Part shown: positions 9,777 to 21,331 of the stretch, piece after piece
How the letters are laid out: every line of letters begins with the position of its first letter
Position numbering within the stretch: position 1 is the first letter of the stretch
NCBI GenBank assembly: GCA_017792425.1
Contig: CP051233.1
Span: forward strand, 782,582-846,581
Reading direction: 5' to 3'
Source: Thalassovita sp.
GTDB taxonomy: Bacteria > Pseudomonadota > Alphaproteobacteria > Rhodobacterales > Rhodobacteraceae
Length of the DNA stretch: 64,000 bases
Program-made: the position numbers and the translations under genes
The notes under the pieces: model-generated
Seen by the model: the letters and a program-made list of their open reading frames with translations, nothing else
Databases searched by the model: none
Told to the model about the DNA's origin: nothing

Positions 9777-9844
9777 AGGGGCGCATTCGGGCGTCCCCCC
9801 CACCCGCCCGAGCCCTCATGCGCCCCTGTCGCCCTGCGGGCGAC
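9776..9844. repeat. REP-like two-hairpin repeat, copy 1
   Basis: It begins at the stop codon of the PPOX gene. The first hairpin pairs GGGGCGCATTCGGGCG with a downstream CGCCCGAG...TGCGCCCC; the second is GTCGCCC-TGC-GGGCGAC. A second copy with about 85% identity and the same layout lies at 10609-10678. Compensating changes keep the stems paired, so structure is conserved as well as sequence. Confidence 0.75.
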
Positions 9845-9932
9845 GTGACGTTGCGTTTGCATGCGCTGCGGCTGGTTGACCGTCTGGCTGCTATGGCCAA
9901 CCCTGACCGGCGGAAACAGGAAGGGACCAGCC

Positions 9933-10607
9933 ATGCAACTTGATCAGGCGATGCAGGAACGGCGCAGTATCCGGGGCTACAAGTCGGATCCGGTGCCGCG
10001 TGAGCTACTGGAAGAGATCATCGCGCTGGCCAACCGCGCACCGTCGTCGATGAACACCCAGCCGTGGCATTTCCACGTACTGACCGGCGAGGTGCTGGAC
10101 CGGGTGCGGCGGGGCAATACTGAACGCATGCTGGCAGGTATCCCGCCGCAGCGCGACATCCCGGACCACGGCGCCTATGAAGGGGTGCATCGTGACCGGC
10201 AGGTGGAGATCGCCAAGCAGCTGTTCGCGGCCATGGGGATCGCGCGCGAGGACAAGGAACGCCGCCACGACTGGGTGATGCGCGGGTTTCGGCAGTTCGA
10301 GGCGCCGGTGTCCATCGTGGTGACCTTTGACAAGGCGCTGGAGAACAACGGTACCATCGCGCATTTCGATCTGGGTGCGGTGACCTATGGGCTGGTGCTG
10401 GCGGCCTGGGCGCGGGGGCTGGGCGCGGTGATCAACGGGCAGGGGATCATGCAGTCGCCGGTGGTGCGCGAGGTGGCGCAAATCCCCGAGGACGAGGTGA
10501 TCATGACCTGCGTGGCCCTGGGCTGGCCCGATGACGAATTCGCCGCCAACACGGTGAAATCCCTGCGCCGCCCGGTGGACAAGGTGGCGCAGTTCAAGGG
10601 GTTCTGA
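9933..10607 (+). CDS. Nitroreductase family protein
   Basis: 224 residues. It is an FMN-dependent oxidoreductase of the nitroreductase fold: the N-terminal RRSIRGYKSDPVP and the NRAPSSMNTQPW motif are the phosphate/FMN-binding signatures. The start at 9933 is chosen because it is preceded by AGGAAGGGA and matches the family N-terminus; the frame upstream (to 9861) has no family similarity. The natural substrate is not predictable. Confidence 0.85.
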   Translation: MQLDQAMQERRSIRGYKSDPVPRELLEEIIALANRAPSSMNTQPWHFHVLTGEVLDRVRRGNTERMLAGIPPQRDIPDHGAYEGVHRDRQVEIAKQLFAAMGIAREDKERRHDWVMRGFRQFEAPVSIVVTFDKALENNGTIAHFDLGAVTYGLVLAAWARGLGAVINGQGIMQSPVVREVAQIPEDEVIMTCVALGWPDDEFAANTVKSLRRPVDKVAQFKGF

Positions 10608-10608
10608 A

Positions 10609-10678
10609 GGGGCGCGGTCGGGCGTCCCACCCGGACCCGCCCGAGTCCTCGCGCGCCCCTGTCGCCCTGACGGGCGAC
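10609..10678. repeat. REP-like two-hairpin repeat, copy 2
   Basis: It starts one base after the nitroreductase stop, exactly as copy 1 starts after the PPOX stop (both read TGAAGGGGCGC). Stems: GGGGCGCGGTCGGGCG with CGCCCGAG...GCGCGCCCC, then GTCGCCC-TGAC-GGGCGAC. It probably acts as an mRNA 3'-end stabiliser or terminator. Confidence 0.75.
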
Positions 10679-10684
10679 TGGGCG

Positions 10685-10717
10685 GAAGAAAGAAGGCCGC
10701 CCTGAACGGGCGGCCTT
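10685..10717 (-). terminator. Intrinsic terminator of lpdA
   Basis: Ten-base stem AAGGCCGCCC / GGGCGGCCTT with a 5-nt loop; on the minus strand it is followed by TTCTTTCTT. It lies 21 bases past the lpdA stop. Confidence 0.8.
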
Positions 10718-10737
10718 GGTGTAGGCAATGGGGGCGT

Positions 10738-12126
<1,389 letters not shown>

Positions 12127-12179
12127 GGGGAGTCTCCGTCAGGTCTTGTGTTTGAATGAGGGGGAACGGGGGAGGGGGG

Positions 12180-12236
12180 CTGTCTGCCCCCCGCCGCTGA
12201 CGCGGCCCCCCCGAGGGTATTTTGGCCAAGAAAAGC
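12180..12236. repeat. Putative Rhodobacteraceae intergenic repeat
   Basis: C-rich stretch ending CCCCCGAGGGTATTTTGGCC and then AAGAAAAG, lying between the glycosyltransferase stop and the lpdA start. I recall very similar C-run/GAGGGTATTTT/CCAAGA strings in many Rhodobacteraceae intergenic regions; there is only one copy in this window, so the repeat status is not shown here. Confidence 0.35.
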
Positions 12237-12237
12237 C

Positions 12238-13233
12238 TCATGCGCGGGCCTTTCTGTCGGTCAGTTCAGCGCGGCGGTCCGGGGTCAGGAAGGCGGCGCG
12301 GCGGGTGCTGAACCAGTCCTGGCAGGCGGTTTCCAGCGCGGCGGTTTCCGGGTCTGCGCGCAGGGCGGTCAGGCGGGCAGCCGTGTCCGGCCAGTGGCGC
12401 AGGATGGCGCGGTCCTCGACATCGTTGCGGTTGGCGATCCGGTGCCAGCGAGAATTCAACTGGTATTTCCCGCGCCCGCCCGTGCCCTGGCCGTTGCCGC
12501 GGTCGTTCTTGATCAGGAACAGATCCTGCGATTTGATCGCGTAATGGTTCAGCCGCGCGCGGCGGGCGCGACAGGCGATGTCGTGGGGGCGGAACCGAGA
12601 GGATTTGCGCTGATACAGCGTGGTGTTGGACAGCTTTTCGCCGTCGGGGTTCAGAACCACGGGGTTGGTCACCGTCGGGAACAGCGGGTTGTGATCGGTC
12701 GCGTGCAGGAAACTGGCCACGCGGAACAGGCATTTGAACTTGGTGACGCCCGCGGTCGGTTCCGGTTCGGCGCGGGTGAACCGCTGCAGCACGTTGTCGC
12801 CCGGGGTCCAGTCGGTCTGGCCGTTGTCGCCGAAATTGCGCCAGGGGATCGGAACCACGTCGGCGCTGGAAAGATCGGCCAGCAGATCGGTGATCCGTCC
12901 TGTGCCATGATCGATCAGCAGGAATTCGTCGCTGTCGATATGCAGCGCCCAGGCAAACCCGTGGCCGCGCAGCCATTGCAGGGCCAGGTCCATGCCCGCG
13001 TCCTGGGGGTTGCCGCCGGGGGGAACCGTCTGGTCGATGTGGATGACATGGCCAGTGGCGGCCAGCCGGGCCGCCAGCGTGTCGGTGCCATCGGTGCAGT
13101 CGTTGGTGACGATCACGATGGCGTCGAAACCCAGCCCCTGGTGATAGGCGACCCATTCCAGCAGAAAGATCCCTTCGTTTCGCATGCAGGAGACGAGGGC
13201 GACCTTTTCGGGAGGTGACGGGGGATTGGGCAT
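12238..13233 (-). CDS. Glycosyltransferase family 2-like protein
   Basis: 331 residues. The N-terminal VALVSCMRNEGIFLLEWVAYH and the acid motif HIDSDEFL are typical of the GT2 subgroup (Glyco_tranf_2_4) that acts on cell-surface or capsular glycans with a nucleotide-sugar donor. No signal peptide is visible. The gene sits between odhB and lpdA, an unusual insertion in a TCA-cycle operon; its acceptor is unknown. Confidence 0.8.
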   Translation of the reverse strand: MPNPPSPPEKVALVSCMRNEGIFLLEWVAYHQGLGFDAIVIVTNDCTDGTDTLAARLAATGHVIHIDQTVPPGGNPQDAGMDLALQWLRGHGFAWALHIDSDEFLLIDHGTGRITDLLADLSSADVVPIPWRNFGDNGQTDWTPGDNVLQRFTRAEPEPTAGVTKFKCLFRVASFLHATDHNPLFPTVTNPVVLNPDGEKLSNTTLYQRKSSRFRPHDIACRARRARLNHYAIKSQDLFLIKNDRGNGQGTGGRGKYQLNSRWHRIANRNDVEDRAILRHWPDTAARLTALRADPETAALETACQDWFSTRRAAFLTPDRRAELTDRKARA

Positions 13234-13262
13234 CGGGCCCTCGGGGCTGGCGGGGCAGGGGT

Positions 13263-13289
13263 GGGCGCGCCGGGTGGGCCGGCGCGCCC
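13263..13289 (-). terminator. Hairpin between odhB and the glycosyltransferase gene
   Basis: Perfect nine-base stem GGGCGCGCC / GGCGCGCCC with a 9-nt loop, just after the odhB stop. There is no T-run on the minus strand, so it may attenuate transcription or protect the odhB mRNA end and need not be a strong terminator. Confidence 0.45.
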
Positions 13290-13298
13290 GGTGTGGTC

Positions 13299-14795
<1,497 letters not shown>

Positions 14796-14798
14796 GGG

Positions 14799-17762
14799 TT
14801 ATTTCCCTTCGATGGTCAGCGCTTCGTCCACGAGCGCCTGTTGTTGTGCTTTGTGCTGGCTGGCCAGGCCGGTAGCGGGCGAGGCCGATGCGGTGCGGCC
14901 TGCATAGACCGGACGCGTGTGTTTGGCGCCGATGCGGGTCAGTACCCACTCGATGTTCGGCTCGATGAAGTTCCAGGCGCCCTGATTCTTGGGCTCTTCC
15001 TGGCACCACACCATTTCGGCGTTCTTGAACCGCTCCAGTTCCTTGGTCAGCGTCAGGGCCGGGAACGGATAGTACTGTTCAATCCGCATCAGGTAGACAT
15101 CGTCGATGCCACGGGCGTCGCGTTCTTCCAGCAGGTCGAAATAGACCTTGCCGGAACACATCACCACGCGCTTGATCTTGTCATCGGCGACCAGCTGGGT
15201 GTCAGAGTTGCCTTTCTGCGCATCGTCCCACAGCACGCGGTGGAAGGACGAACCGGTGGTGAAATCCCCGGCCTCGGAAATGCACATCTTGTGACGCAGC
15301 AGCGATTTCGGCGTCATCAGGATCAGCGGTTTGCGGAAGGTCCGGTGCAACTGGCGGCGCAGGATGTGGAAGTAGTTCGCCGGGGTCGAACAGTTCGCCA
15401 CGATCCAGTTGTCACCACCGCACATGGTCAGGAAGCGTTCCAGGCGGGCGGACGAGTGTTCCGGGCCCTGGCCCTCGAAACCGTGCGGCAGCAGGACCGT
15501 CAGGCCCGACATCCGCAGCCATTTCGATTCCCCAGAGCTGATGAACTGGTCGAACATGATCTGCGCGCCGTTGGCGAAGTCGCCGAACTGGGCTTCCCAC
15601 AGGACCAGCGCGTTCGGTTCGGCCAGCGAATAGCCGTATTCGAACCCCAGAACCGCGTATTCCGACAGGGCCGAGTCGATCACCTCGTACCGGGCCTGGC
15701 CTTCGCGGATGTGGTTCAGCGGGTAATAGCGTTCCTCGGTGTTCTGATCCACGAAGCCCGAGTGGCGCTGCGAGAACGTACCGCGGGTACTGTCCTGACC
15801 CGCCAGGCGGATCGGATAACCCTCGGTCATCAGTGACCCGAAGGCCAGCGCCTCGGCGGTGGCCCAGTCAAAGCCCTTGCCGGAGGCGAACATCTCTTTC
15901 TTGCTGTCCAGCAGGCGCGCCACGGTCTTGTGCAGCGGGAAGCCGTCGGGCACGCGGGTCAGCGCCTCGCCGACCTCTTTCATGACCTGCGGCTTGATGG
16001 CGGTCTTGCCGCGCTGGTACTTGTTCTGCTTCTGGCGGTCCAGGTGCGACCAGCGGCCGTCCAGCCAGTCCGCCTTGTTGGGGCGGTAATCCTTGCCGGC
16101 CTCGAACTCCTCGTTCAGGTGGGCCTGGAAGGCGGCCTTCATGTCCTCGATCTCGCCCTCGGGGATCAGCCCGTCGGCGACCAGACGTTCGGTGTACAGT
16201 TGCAGCGTGGTCTTGTGACGCTTGATGTTGTTGTACATCAGCGGGTTGGTGAACATCGGCTCGTCGCCTTCGTTGTGACCGAAGCGGCGATAGCAGAAGA
16301 TGTCGATGACCACGTCCTTGTGGAACAGCATGCGGAATTCGGTGGCCACCTTGGCGGCGTGCACCACGGCCTCGGGGTCATCGCCGTTCACGTGGAAGAT
16401 CGGCGCCTCGACCATCAGGGCGATATCCGTCGGATAGGGCGAGGTGCGCGAGAAGTGCGGCGCGGTGGTGAAACCAATCTGGTTGTTGACCACGATGTGC
16501 ATGGTGCCGCCGGTACGGTGGCCACGGATGCCGGACAACTGGAAACATTCCGCGACAATGCCCTGACCCGCGAACGCGGCGTCACCGTGCAGCAGGACCG
16601 GGATCACCGAATGGTGCGCCGGGTCGTTGAACTGGTCGGTCTTGGCGCGGCACTTGCCCAGCACCACCGGGTTCACCGCTTCCAGGTGCGACGGGTTGGC
16701 GGTCAGCGACAGGTGCACCTTGTTGCCGTCGAATTCACGGTCGGACGAGGCGCCCAGGTGGTATTTCACGTCGCCCGATCCATCCACGTCCTCGGGCTTG
16801 AAGCTGCCGCCCTGGAATTCGTTGAAAATGGCGCGGTAGGGCTTGCTCATCACGTTGGCCAGGATGTTCAGGCGGCCGCGGTGCGGCATGCCGATCACGA
16901 TCTCCTTGGCGCCCATGCTGCCGCCGCGCTTGATGATCTGTTCCATCGCGGGGATCAGCGCCTCGCCACCGTCCAGGCCGAAACGCTTGGTGCCCATGTA
17001 TTTCACATGCAGGAACTTCTCAAAGCCCTCGGCCTCGACCAGCTTGTTCAGAATGGCGCGGCGGCCTTCGCGGGTGAACGCGATTTCCTTGCCGTAGCCC
17101 TCGATCCGTTCCTTCAGCCAGGCGGCCTGTTCGGGGTCGGAAATGTGCATGTACTGCAGCGCGAAGGTGCCGCAATAGGTGCGCTTCACGATGTCCAGGA
17201 TCTGCCGCATGGAGGCGACCTGCAGGCCCAGCACGTTGTCGATGAAGATCGGGCGGTCCATGTCGGCTTCGGTGAAGCCATAGGATTTCGGGTCCAGTTC
17301 CGGGTGCGGGGTCTTGTCGCGCATGTTCAGCGGGTCGATGTCCGCGATCAGGTGGCCACGGATACGGTAGGCGCGGATGATCATCAGGGCGCGGACCGAA
17401 TCCAGCACGGCGCGCTTGACCTGTTCATCGCTGATGCTGATGCCCTTCTCGGCGGCTTTCTCGGCGATTTTCTTGCCGGCGCTTTTCGCTTCGACCGGGG
17501 CGGGCCACTGGCCGTCCAGCGCGGCGGTCAGGTCATCGGCGGGAACCGGCGGCCAATCGGTGCGGGCCCAGCTGGGACCGGCGGCCTCTTTCTTGACGTC
17601 CAGTTCCGAGTCACCCATCTGGCGAAAGAACTCGCCCCAGGCCGCGTCAACGGCATTGGGATCGTTCGCCCAGCGGGCATAGAGCTGCTCCAGGTACTCG
17701 GCGTTATGCCCCTGCATGAAGCTGGAGGCGTGGAACATGTCATTGGGGCTTTGGTCGGTCAT
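14799..17762 (-). CDS. sucA: 2-oxoglutarate dehydrogenase E1
   Basis: 987 residues, usual length. This thiamine-diphosphate-dependent subunit decarboxylates 2-oxoglutarate. The N-terminal segment FMQGHNAEYLEQLYARW, the central MPHRGRLNILANV block and the C-terminal KVYFDLLEERD/EQYYPFP blocks are family hallmarks. It starts 104 bases after the sucD stop, with a hairpin in between. Confidence 0.96.
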   Translation of the reverse strand: MTDQSPNDMFHASSFMQGHNAEYLEQLYARWANDPNAVDAAWGEFFRQMGDSELDVKKEAAGPSWARTDWPPVPADDLTAALDGQWPAPVEAKSAGKKIAEKAAEKGISISDEQVKRAVLDSVRALMIIRAYRIRGHLIADIDPLNMRDKTPHPELDPKSYGFTEADMDRPIFIDNVLGLQVASMRQILDIVKRTYCGTFALQYMHISDPEQAAWLKERIEGYGKEIAFTREGRRAILNKLVEAEGFEKFLHVKYMGTKRFGLDGGEALIPAMEQIIKRGGSMGAKEIVIGMPHRGRLNILANVMSKPYRAIFNEFQGGSFKPEDVDGSGDVKYHLGASSDREFDGNKVHLSLTANPSHLEAVNPVVLGKCRAKTDQFNDPAHHSVIPVLLHGDAAFAGQGIVAECFQLSGIRGHRTGGTMHIVVNNQIGFTTAPHFSRTSPYPTDIALMVEAPIFHVNGDDPEAVVHAAKVATEFRMLFHKDVVIDIFCYRRFGHNEGDEPMFTNPLMYNNIKRHKTTLQLYTERLVADGLIPEGEIEDMKAAFQAHLNEEFEAGKDYRPNKADWLDGRWSHLDRQKQNKYQRGKTAIKPQVMKEVGEALTRVPDGFPLHKTVARLLDSKKEMFASGKGFDWATAEALAFGSLMTEGYPIRLAGQDSTRGTFSQRHSGFVDQNTEERYYPLNHIREGQARYEVIDSALSEYAVLGFEYGYSLAEPNALVLWEAQFGDFANGAQIMFDQFISSGESKWLRMSGLTVLLPHGFEGQGPEHSSARLERFLTMCGGDNWIVANCSTPANYFHILRRQLHRTFRKPLILMTPKSLLRHKMCISEAGDFTTGSSFHRVLWDDAQKGNSDTQLVADDKIKRVVMCSGKVYFDLLEERDARGIDDVYLMRIEQYYPFPALTLTKELERFKNAEMVWCQEEPKNQGAWNFIEPNIEWVLTRIGAKHTRPVYAGRTASASPATGLASQHKAQQQALVDEALTIEGK

Positions 17763-17799
17763 GGGTGCACCTTTTGGCGGGCTGGTACCGGTATTGCTT

Positions 17800-17828
17800 G
17801 CAAGAAAGGCGGGGTTCGCCCCCGCCTT
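17800..17828 (-). terminator. Hairpin between sucD and sucA
   Basis: Nine-base stem AAGGCGGGG / CCCCGCCTT. On the minus strand it is followed by TCTTG, a short T-rich tail. Probably a partial terminator separating sucCD from sucA-odhB expression levels. Confidence 0.5.
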
Positions 17829-17866
17829 GCCAGAGGGCAGTCAAGTCTGCCGAACGATGGGGGCTA

Positions 17867-18754
17867 TCAGCCCTTGGCGATCGCGGCCTGCACGGCCTCG
17901 CCCAGGGTGGCGGGGCTGTCGGCAACGACGATCCCGGCCGACTTCATGGCCTCGATCTTCGATTCCGCGTCGCCCTTGCCGCCCGCGACGATCGCGCCGG
18001 CGTGGCCCATGCGGCGGCCCGGAGGTGCGGTGCGCCCGGCGATGAAACCGGCGACCGGCTTCCAGCGGCCCTTCTTCTTCTGTTCGGCCAGGAACTCGGC
18101 GGCTTCTTCTTCTGCCGAGCCACCGATTTCACCGATCATGATGATCGACTGGGTTTCCGGGTCGTTCAGGAACATGTCCAGCACGTCGATATGCTCGGTG
18201 CCCTTGATCGGGTCGCCGCCGATGCCGACTGCGGTGGACTGGCCCAGGCCGATATCCGAGGTCTGCTTGACCGCTTCATAGGTCAGGGTGCCCGAACGGG
18301 ACACGACGCCGACGGACCCACGCTTGTGGATGTGGCCGGGCATGATGCCGATCTTGCAGGCGTCCGGGGTGATCACGCCGGGGCAGTTCGGGCCAACCAG
18401 GCGCGACTTGCTGTCAACCAGCGCGCGCTTCACGCGCATCATGTCCAGAACCGGAATGCCTTCGGTGATGCAGACGATCAGTTCCATTTCCGCGTCGATC
18501 GCTTCCAGGATGGAATCGGCTGCGAAGGGCGGGGGAACGTAGATCACGGTGGCGTTGGCCTCGGTCACGTGCTTGGCTTCGTGGACCGAGTTGAACACCG
18601 GCAGGTTCAGGTGGCTGGTGCCGCCCTTGCCGGGTGTCACGCCGCCGACCATCTTGGTGCCGTAGGCAATCGCCTGTTCCGAGTGGAAGGTGCCCTGCGA
18701 GCCGGTGAAGCCCTGGCAGATGACCTTGGTGTTTGCGTCGATGAGGACTGCCAT
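17867..18754 (-). CDS. sucD: Succinyl-CoA synthetase alpha subunit
   Basis: 295 residues. This alpha subunit binds CoA through its N-terminal Rossmann domain (CQGFTGSQGTFHSEQA) and carries the phosphorylated histidine in GHAGAIVAGG near residue 245. It starts 4 bases after sucC, so the two are co-translated. Confidence 0.97.
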   Translation of the reverse strand: MAVLIDANTKVICQGFTGSQGTFHSEQAIAYGTKMVGGVTPGKGGTSHLNLPVFNSVHEAKHVTEANATVIYVPPPFAADSILEAIDAEMELIVCITEGIPVLDMMRVKRALVDSKSRLVGPNCPGVITPDACKIGIMPGHIHKRGSVGVVSRSGTLTYEAVKQTSDIGLGQSTAVGIGGDPIKGTEHIDVLDMFLNDPETQSIIMIGEIGGSAEEEAAEFLAEQKKKGRWKPVAGFIAGRTAPPGRRMGHAGAIVAGGKGDAESKIEAMKSAGIVVADSPATLGEAVQAAIAKG

Positions 18755-18758
18755 TTTC

Positions 18759-19952
18759 TTATCCTTTCACCGCTTTGACGATCTTTTCAGCGCCGTCCGA
18801 CAGGTTGTCGGCGGCGATGACGTTCAGGCCAGAGGTGTTGATGATCTCTTTGCCCGCTTCGACATTGGTGCCTTCCAGGCGCACGACCAGCGGAACCTTC
18901 AGGCCGACTTCTTTCACCGCGGCGACAACGCCCTCGGCGATGACGTCACAGCGCATGATGCCGCCGAAGATGTTGACCAGGATGCCTTTGACGTTCGGGT
19001 CAGAGGTGATGATCTTGAACGCTTCGGTGACCTTTTCCTTGGTGGCGCCGCCGCCGACGTCCAGGAAGTTCGCGGGCTCGGCGCCGTACAGCTTGATGAT
19101 GTCCATGGTGGCCATCGCCAGGCCCGCACCGTTCACCATGCAGCCGATTTCACCGTCCAGCGCGATGTAGTTCAGGTCGTACTTGGATGCGGCCAGTTCC
19201 TTGGGGTCTTCCTCGGTTTCGTCGCGCAGGTTGGCGACGTCCGGGTGGCGGTAGACCGCGTTGCCGTCAAAGCCCAGCTTGGCGTCCAGCAGCTTCAGGT
19301 TGCCATCGGGCATGACGATCAGCGGGTTGATTTCCAGCATCTCCATGTCCTTCTCGACGAAGGCACGGTACAGGTTGCCCAGCAGCGCGACGCACTGCTT
19401 GACCTGGCCGCCGGTCAGACCCAGCGAGAACGCCACGCGACGGCCGTGGTAGGGCATGTAGCCAACCGCGGGGTCGATGGTGAAGGACAGGATCTTCTCG
19501 GGGGTCGATGCCGCGACTTCCTCGATGTCCATGCCGCCCTCGGTCGAGGCAACGATCGAGATGCGCGACGAGCCGCGGTCGACCAGGAAGGCCAGGTACA
19601 GTTCGCGTTCGATGTCCGAACCGGCCTCGATGTAGATGCGGTTCACCTGCTTGCCGGCCGGGCCGGTCTGGTGGGTGACCAGGGTCTTGCCCAGCATCTT
19701 CTTGGCTTCTTCGGCGGCTTCTTCCACCGACTTGGCCAGGCGCACGCCGCCTTTTTCACCGGCTTCGGCTTCTTTGAACTTGCCCTTGCCGCGGCCACCT
19801 GCGTGGATCTGCGCCTTTACCACCCACAGCGGGCCGTCCAGCTCGCCTGCGGCAGTCTTGGCATCCTCGGCCCTCAGGACGGCGCGTCCTTCAGAAACCG
19901 GGGCACCGTATTCGCGAAGAAGTGCTTTCGCCTGATATTCATGGATGTTCAT
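18759..19952 (-). CDS. sucC: Succinyl-CoA synthetase beta subunit
   Basis: 397 residues. The ATP-grasp domain begins MNIHEYQAKALLREYG, and C-terminal GILVNIFGGIMRCDVIA is the specificity/CoA-ligase block. It makes ATP or GTP from succinyl-CoA with SucD. It is the first gene after a terminator, so it has its own promoter in 19953-20150, which carries the paired TGTGATCACA palindromes. Confidence 0.97.
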   Translation of the reverse strand: MNIHEYQAKALLREYGAPVSEGRAVLRAEDAKTAAGELDGPLWVVKAQIHAGGRGKGKFKEAEAGEKGGVRLAKSVEEAAEEAKKMLGKTLVTHQTGPAGKQVNRIYIEAGSDIERELYLAFLVDRGSSRISIVASTEGGMDIEEVAASTPEKILSFTIDPAVGYMPYHGRRVAFSLGLTGGQVKQCVALLGNLYRAFVEKDMEMLEINPLIVMPDGNLKLLDAKLGFDGNAVYRHPDVANLRDETEEDPKELAASKYDLNYIALDGEIGCMVNGAGLAMATMDIIKLYGAEPANFLDVGGGATKEKVTEAFKIITSDPNVKGILVNIFGGIMRCDVIAEGVVAAVKEVGLKVPLVVRLEGTNVEAGKEIINTSGLNVIAADNLSDGAEKIVKAVKG

Positions 19953-20056
19953 GAAAACTGTCCCGTCTTGCTACGATTGCGGGTTCGTATACCCCCAAGA
20001 TGAACACGGTCCTAAGCGTTTTCTTTCGGAAAAGCGGATTTCTGCAATATTTCCGT

Positions 20057-20095
20057 CATATGTGATCACACTCTGAAAACCTGTGATCACATATG
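20057..20095 (-). promoter_or_regulatory. Paired TGTGATCACA operator upstream of sucC
   Basis: Perfect palindromes TGTGATCACA at 20061-20070 and 20082-20091, start-to-start 21 bp. With flanks they form a larger inverted repeat (CATATGTGATCACA / TGTGATCACATATG). The site lies about 105-140 bases before the sucC start. The same pair with the same spacing precedes sdhC. Confidence 0.75.
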
Positions 20096-20152
20096 CTGAA
20101 ATTGTTGATCCGGGTGATTCGAAATCGCCCCGGAAATGGCGGGCGGCCCGGC

Positions 20153-20186
20153 AAAAGAAAGGCCCCGCGACGGTTGCCGCGGGGCC
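20153..20186 (-). terminator. Intrinsic terminator of mdh
   Basis: GGCCCCGCG / CGCGGGGCC stem; on the minus strand it is followed by TTTCTTTT. It is 22 bases past the mdh stop and ends the mdh transcript before the sucC promoter. Confidence 0.85.
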
Positions 20187-20207
20187 CGGATGACGTGTTC
20201 GCAGGGC

Positions 20208-21170
20208 TTAGGCCAGCGAGGGGTCGATCTCTTTGCAGGCGTTGACCAGGCCCTTCACGGCGTCGACAGACTTGTCGAACATGACCTGTTCTTCCTTGTT
20301 CAGCTTGATGTCCACGACACGCTCGATGCCGCCGGCGCCGATCACGGTCGGGACGCCAACGTACATGTCCTTCACACCCAGCTCGCCATCGCAATAGGCG
20401 GCACAGGGCAGGACGCGCTTCTGGTCTTTCAGGTAGGCTTCGGCCATTTCGATCGCCGAAGTGGCCGGGGCATAGAACGCCGAACCGGTTTTCAGCAGGC
20501 CAACGATCTCGGCGCCGCCGTCACGGGTGCGCTGAACGATCGCGTCCATCTTCTCTTGGGTGGTCCAGCCCATCTCGATCAGGTCGGGCAGGGGGATACC
20601 GGCGACGGTCGAGTAACGCACCGACGGCACCATGGTGTCGCCGTGGCCGCCCAGAACGAACGCGGTCACGTCACGCATGGACACGCCGAATTCGACCGAC
20701 AGGAAGTGACGGAAACGGGCCGAGTCCAGCACGCCAGCCATGCCACAAACCTTGTGCGGCGGCAGGCCCGAGAACTTCTGCAGCGCCCACACCATCGCGT
20801 CCAGCGGGTTGGTGATGCAGATGACGAAGGCGTTCGGGGCGTGCGCGGCAATGCCCTCGCCGACCGATTTCATGACCTTCAGGTTGATGCCCAGCAGGTC
20901 GTCGCGCGACATGCCCGGCTTGCGGGCGACACCGGCGGTGACGATGCAGACGTCAGCGCCCGCGATATCCGCATAGTCGCTCGTACCCGACATGGCTGCG
21001 TCGAAGCCTTCCGAAGGGCCCGATTCCGCGATGTCGAGCGCCTTGCCCTGGGGCAGGCCGTCGGCGATGTCGAACATCACGATGTCGCCGAGTTCTTTCA
21101 GGGCTGCGAGGTGGGCAAGAGTGCCACCGATGTTGCCTGCGCCGATGAGGGCAATCTTGGGTCTGGCCAT
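20208..21170 (-). CDS. mdh: Malate dehydrogenase
   Basis: 320 residues, typical for the LDH-like MDH of alphaproteobacteria. It oxidises malate to oxaloacetate with NAD+. Visible are the NAD loop GAGNIGG, the mobile-loop region GVARKPGMSRDDL, CITNPLDAMVW and the catalytic His in LGGHGDTMVP. The ATG at 21170 is chosen over an in-frame ATG at 21179 because GGAG abuts the latter but sits nine bases before the former. Confidence 0.96.
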   Translation of the reverse strand: MARPKIALIGAGNIGGTLAHLAALKELGDIVMFDIADGLPQGKALDIAESGPSEGFDAAMSGTSDYADIAGADVCIVTAGVARKPGMSRDDLLGINLKVMKSVGEGIAAHAPNAFVICITNPLDAMVWALQKFSGLPPHKVCGMAGVLDSARFRHFLSVEFGVSMRDVTAFVLGGHGDTMVPSVRYSTVAGIPLPDLIEMGWTTQEKMDAIVQRTRDGGAEIVGLLKTGSAFYAPATSAIEMAEAYLKDQKRVLPCAAYCDGELGVKDMYVGVPTVIGAGGIERVVDIKLNKEEQVMFDKSVDAVKGLVNACKEIDPSLA

Positions 21171-21331
21171 GGAATTCATCTCCGGTCCGATTGATTTTCG
21201 CGCATGGCGTAGTCGTTTCGCGGCTTCGTTTCAAGTCTGCTGCGATGCGGCGTCTGTTAATTTGTGACTGTGATGTAACGCGTGGACGGTCTAAAGCGGT
21301 GATTGATAGGGGTTTTACGGAATACAATGGT

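Noticed and set aside
15930..18281. 783-codon plus-strand open frame
   Set aside because: Antisense to sucA and sucD; His/Gln/Val-rich translation is the usual high-GC shadow pattern.
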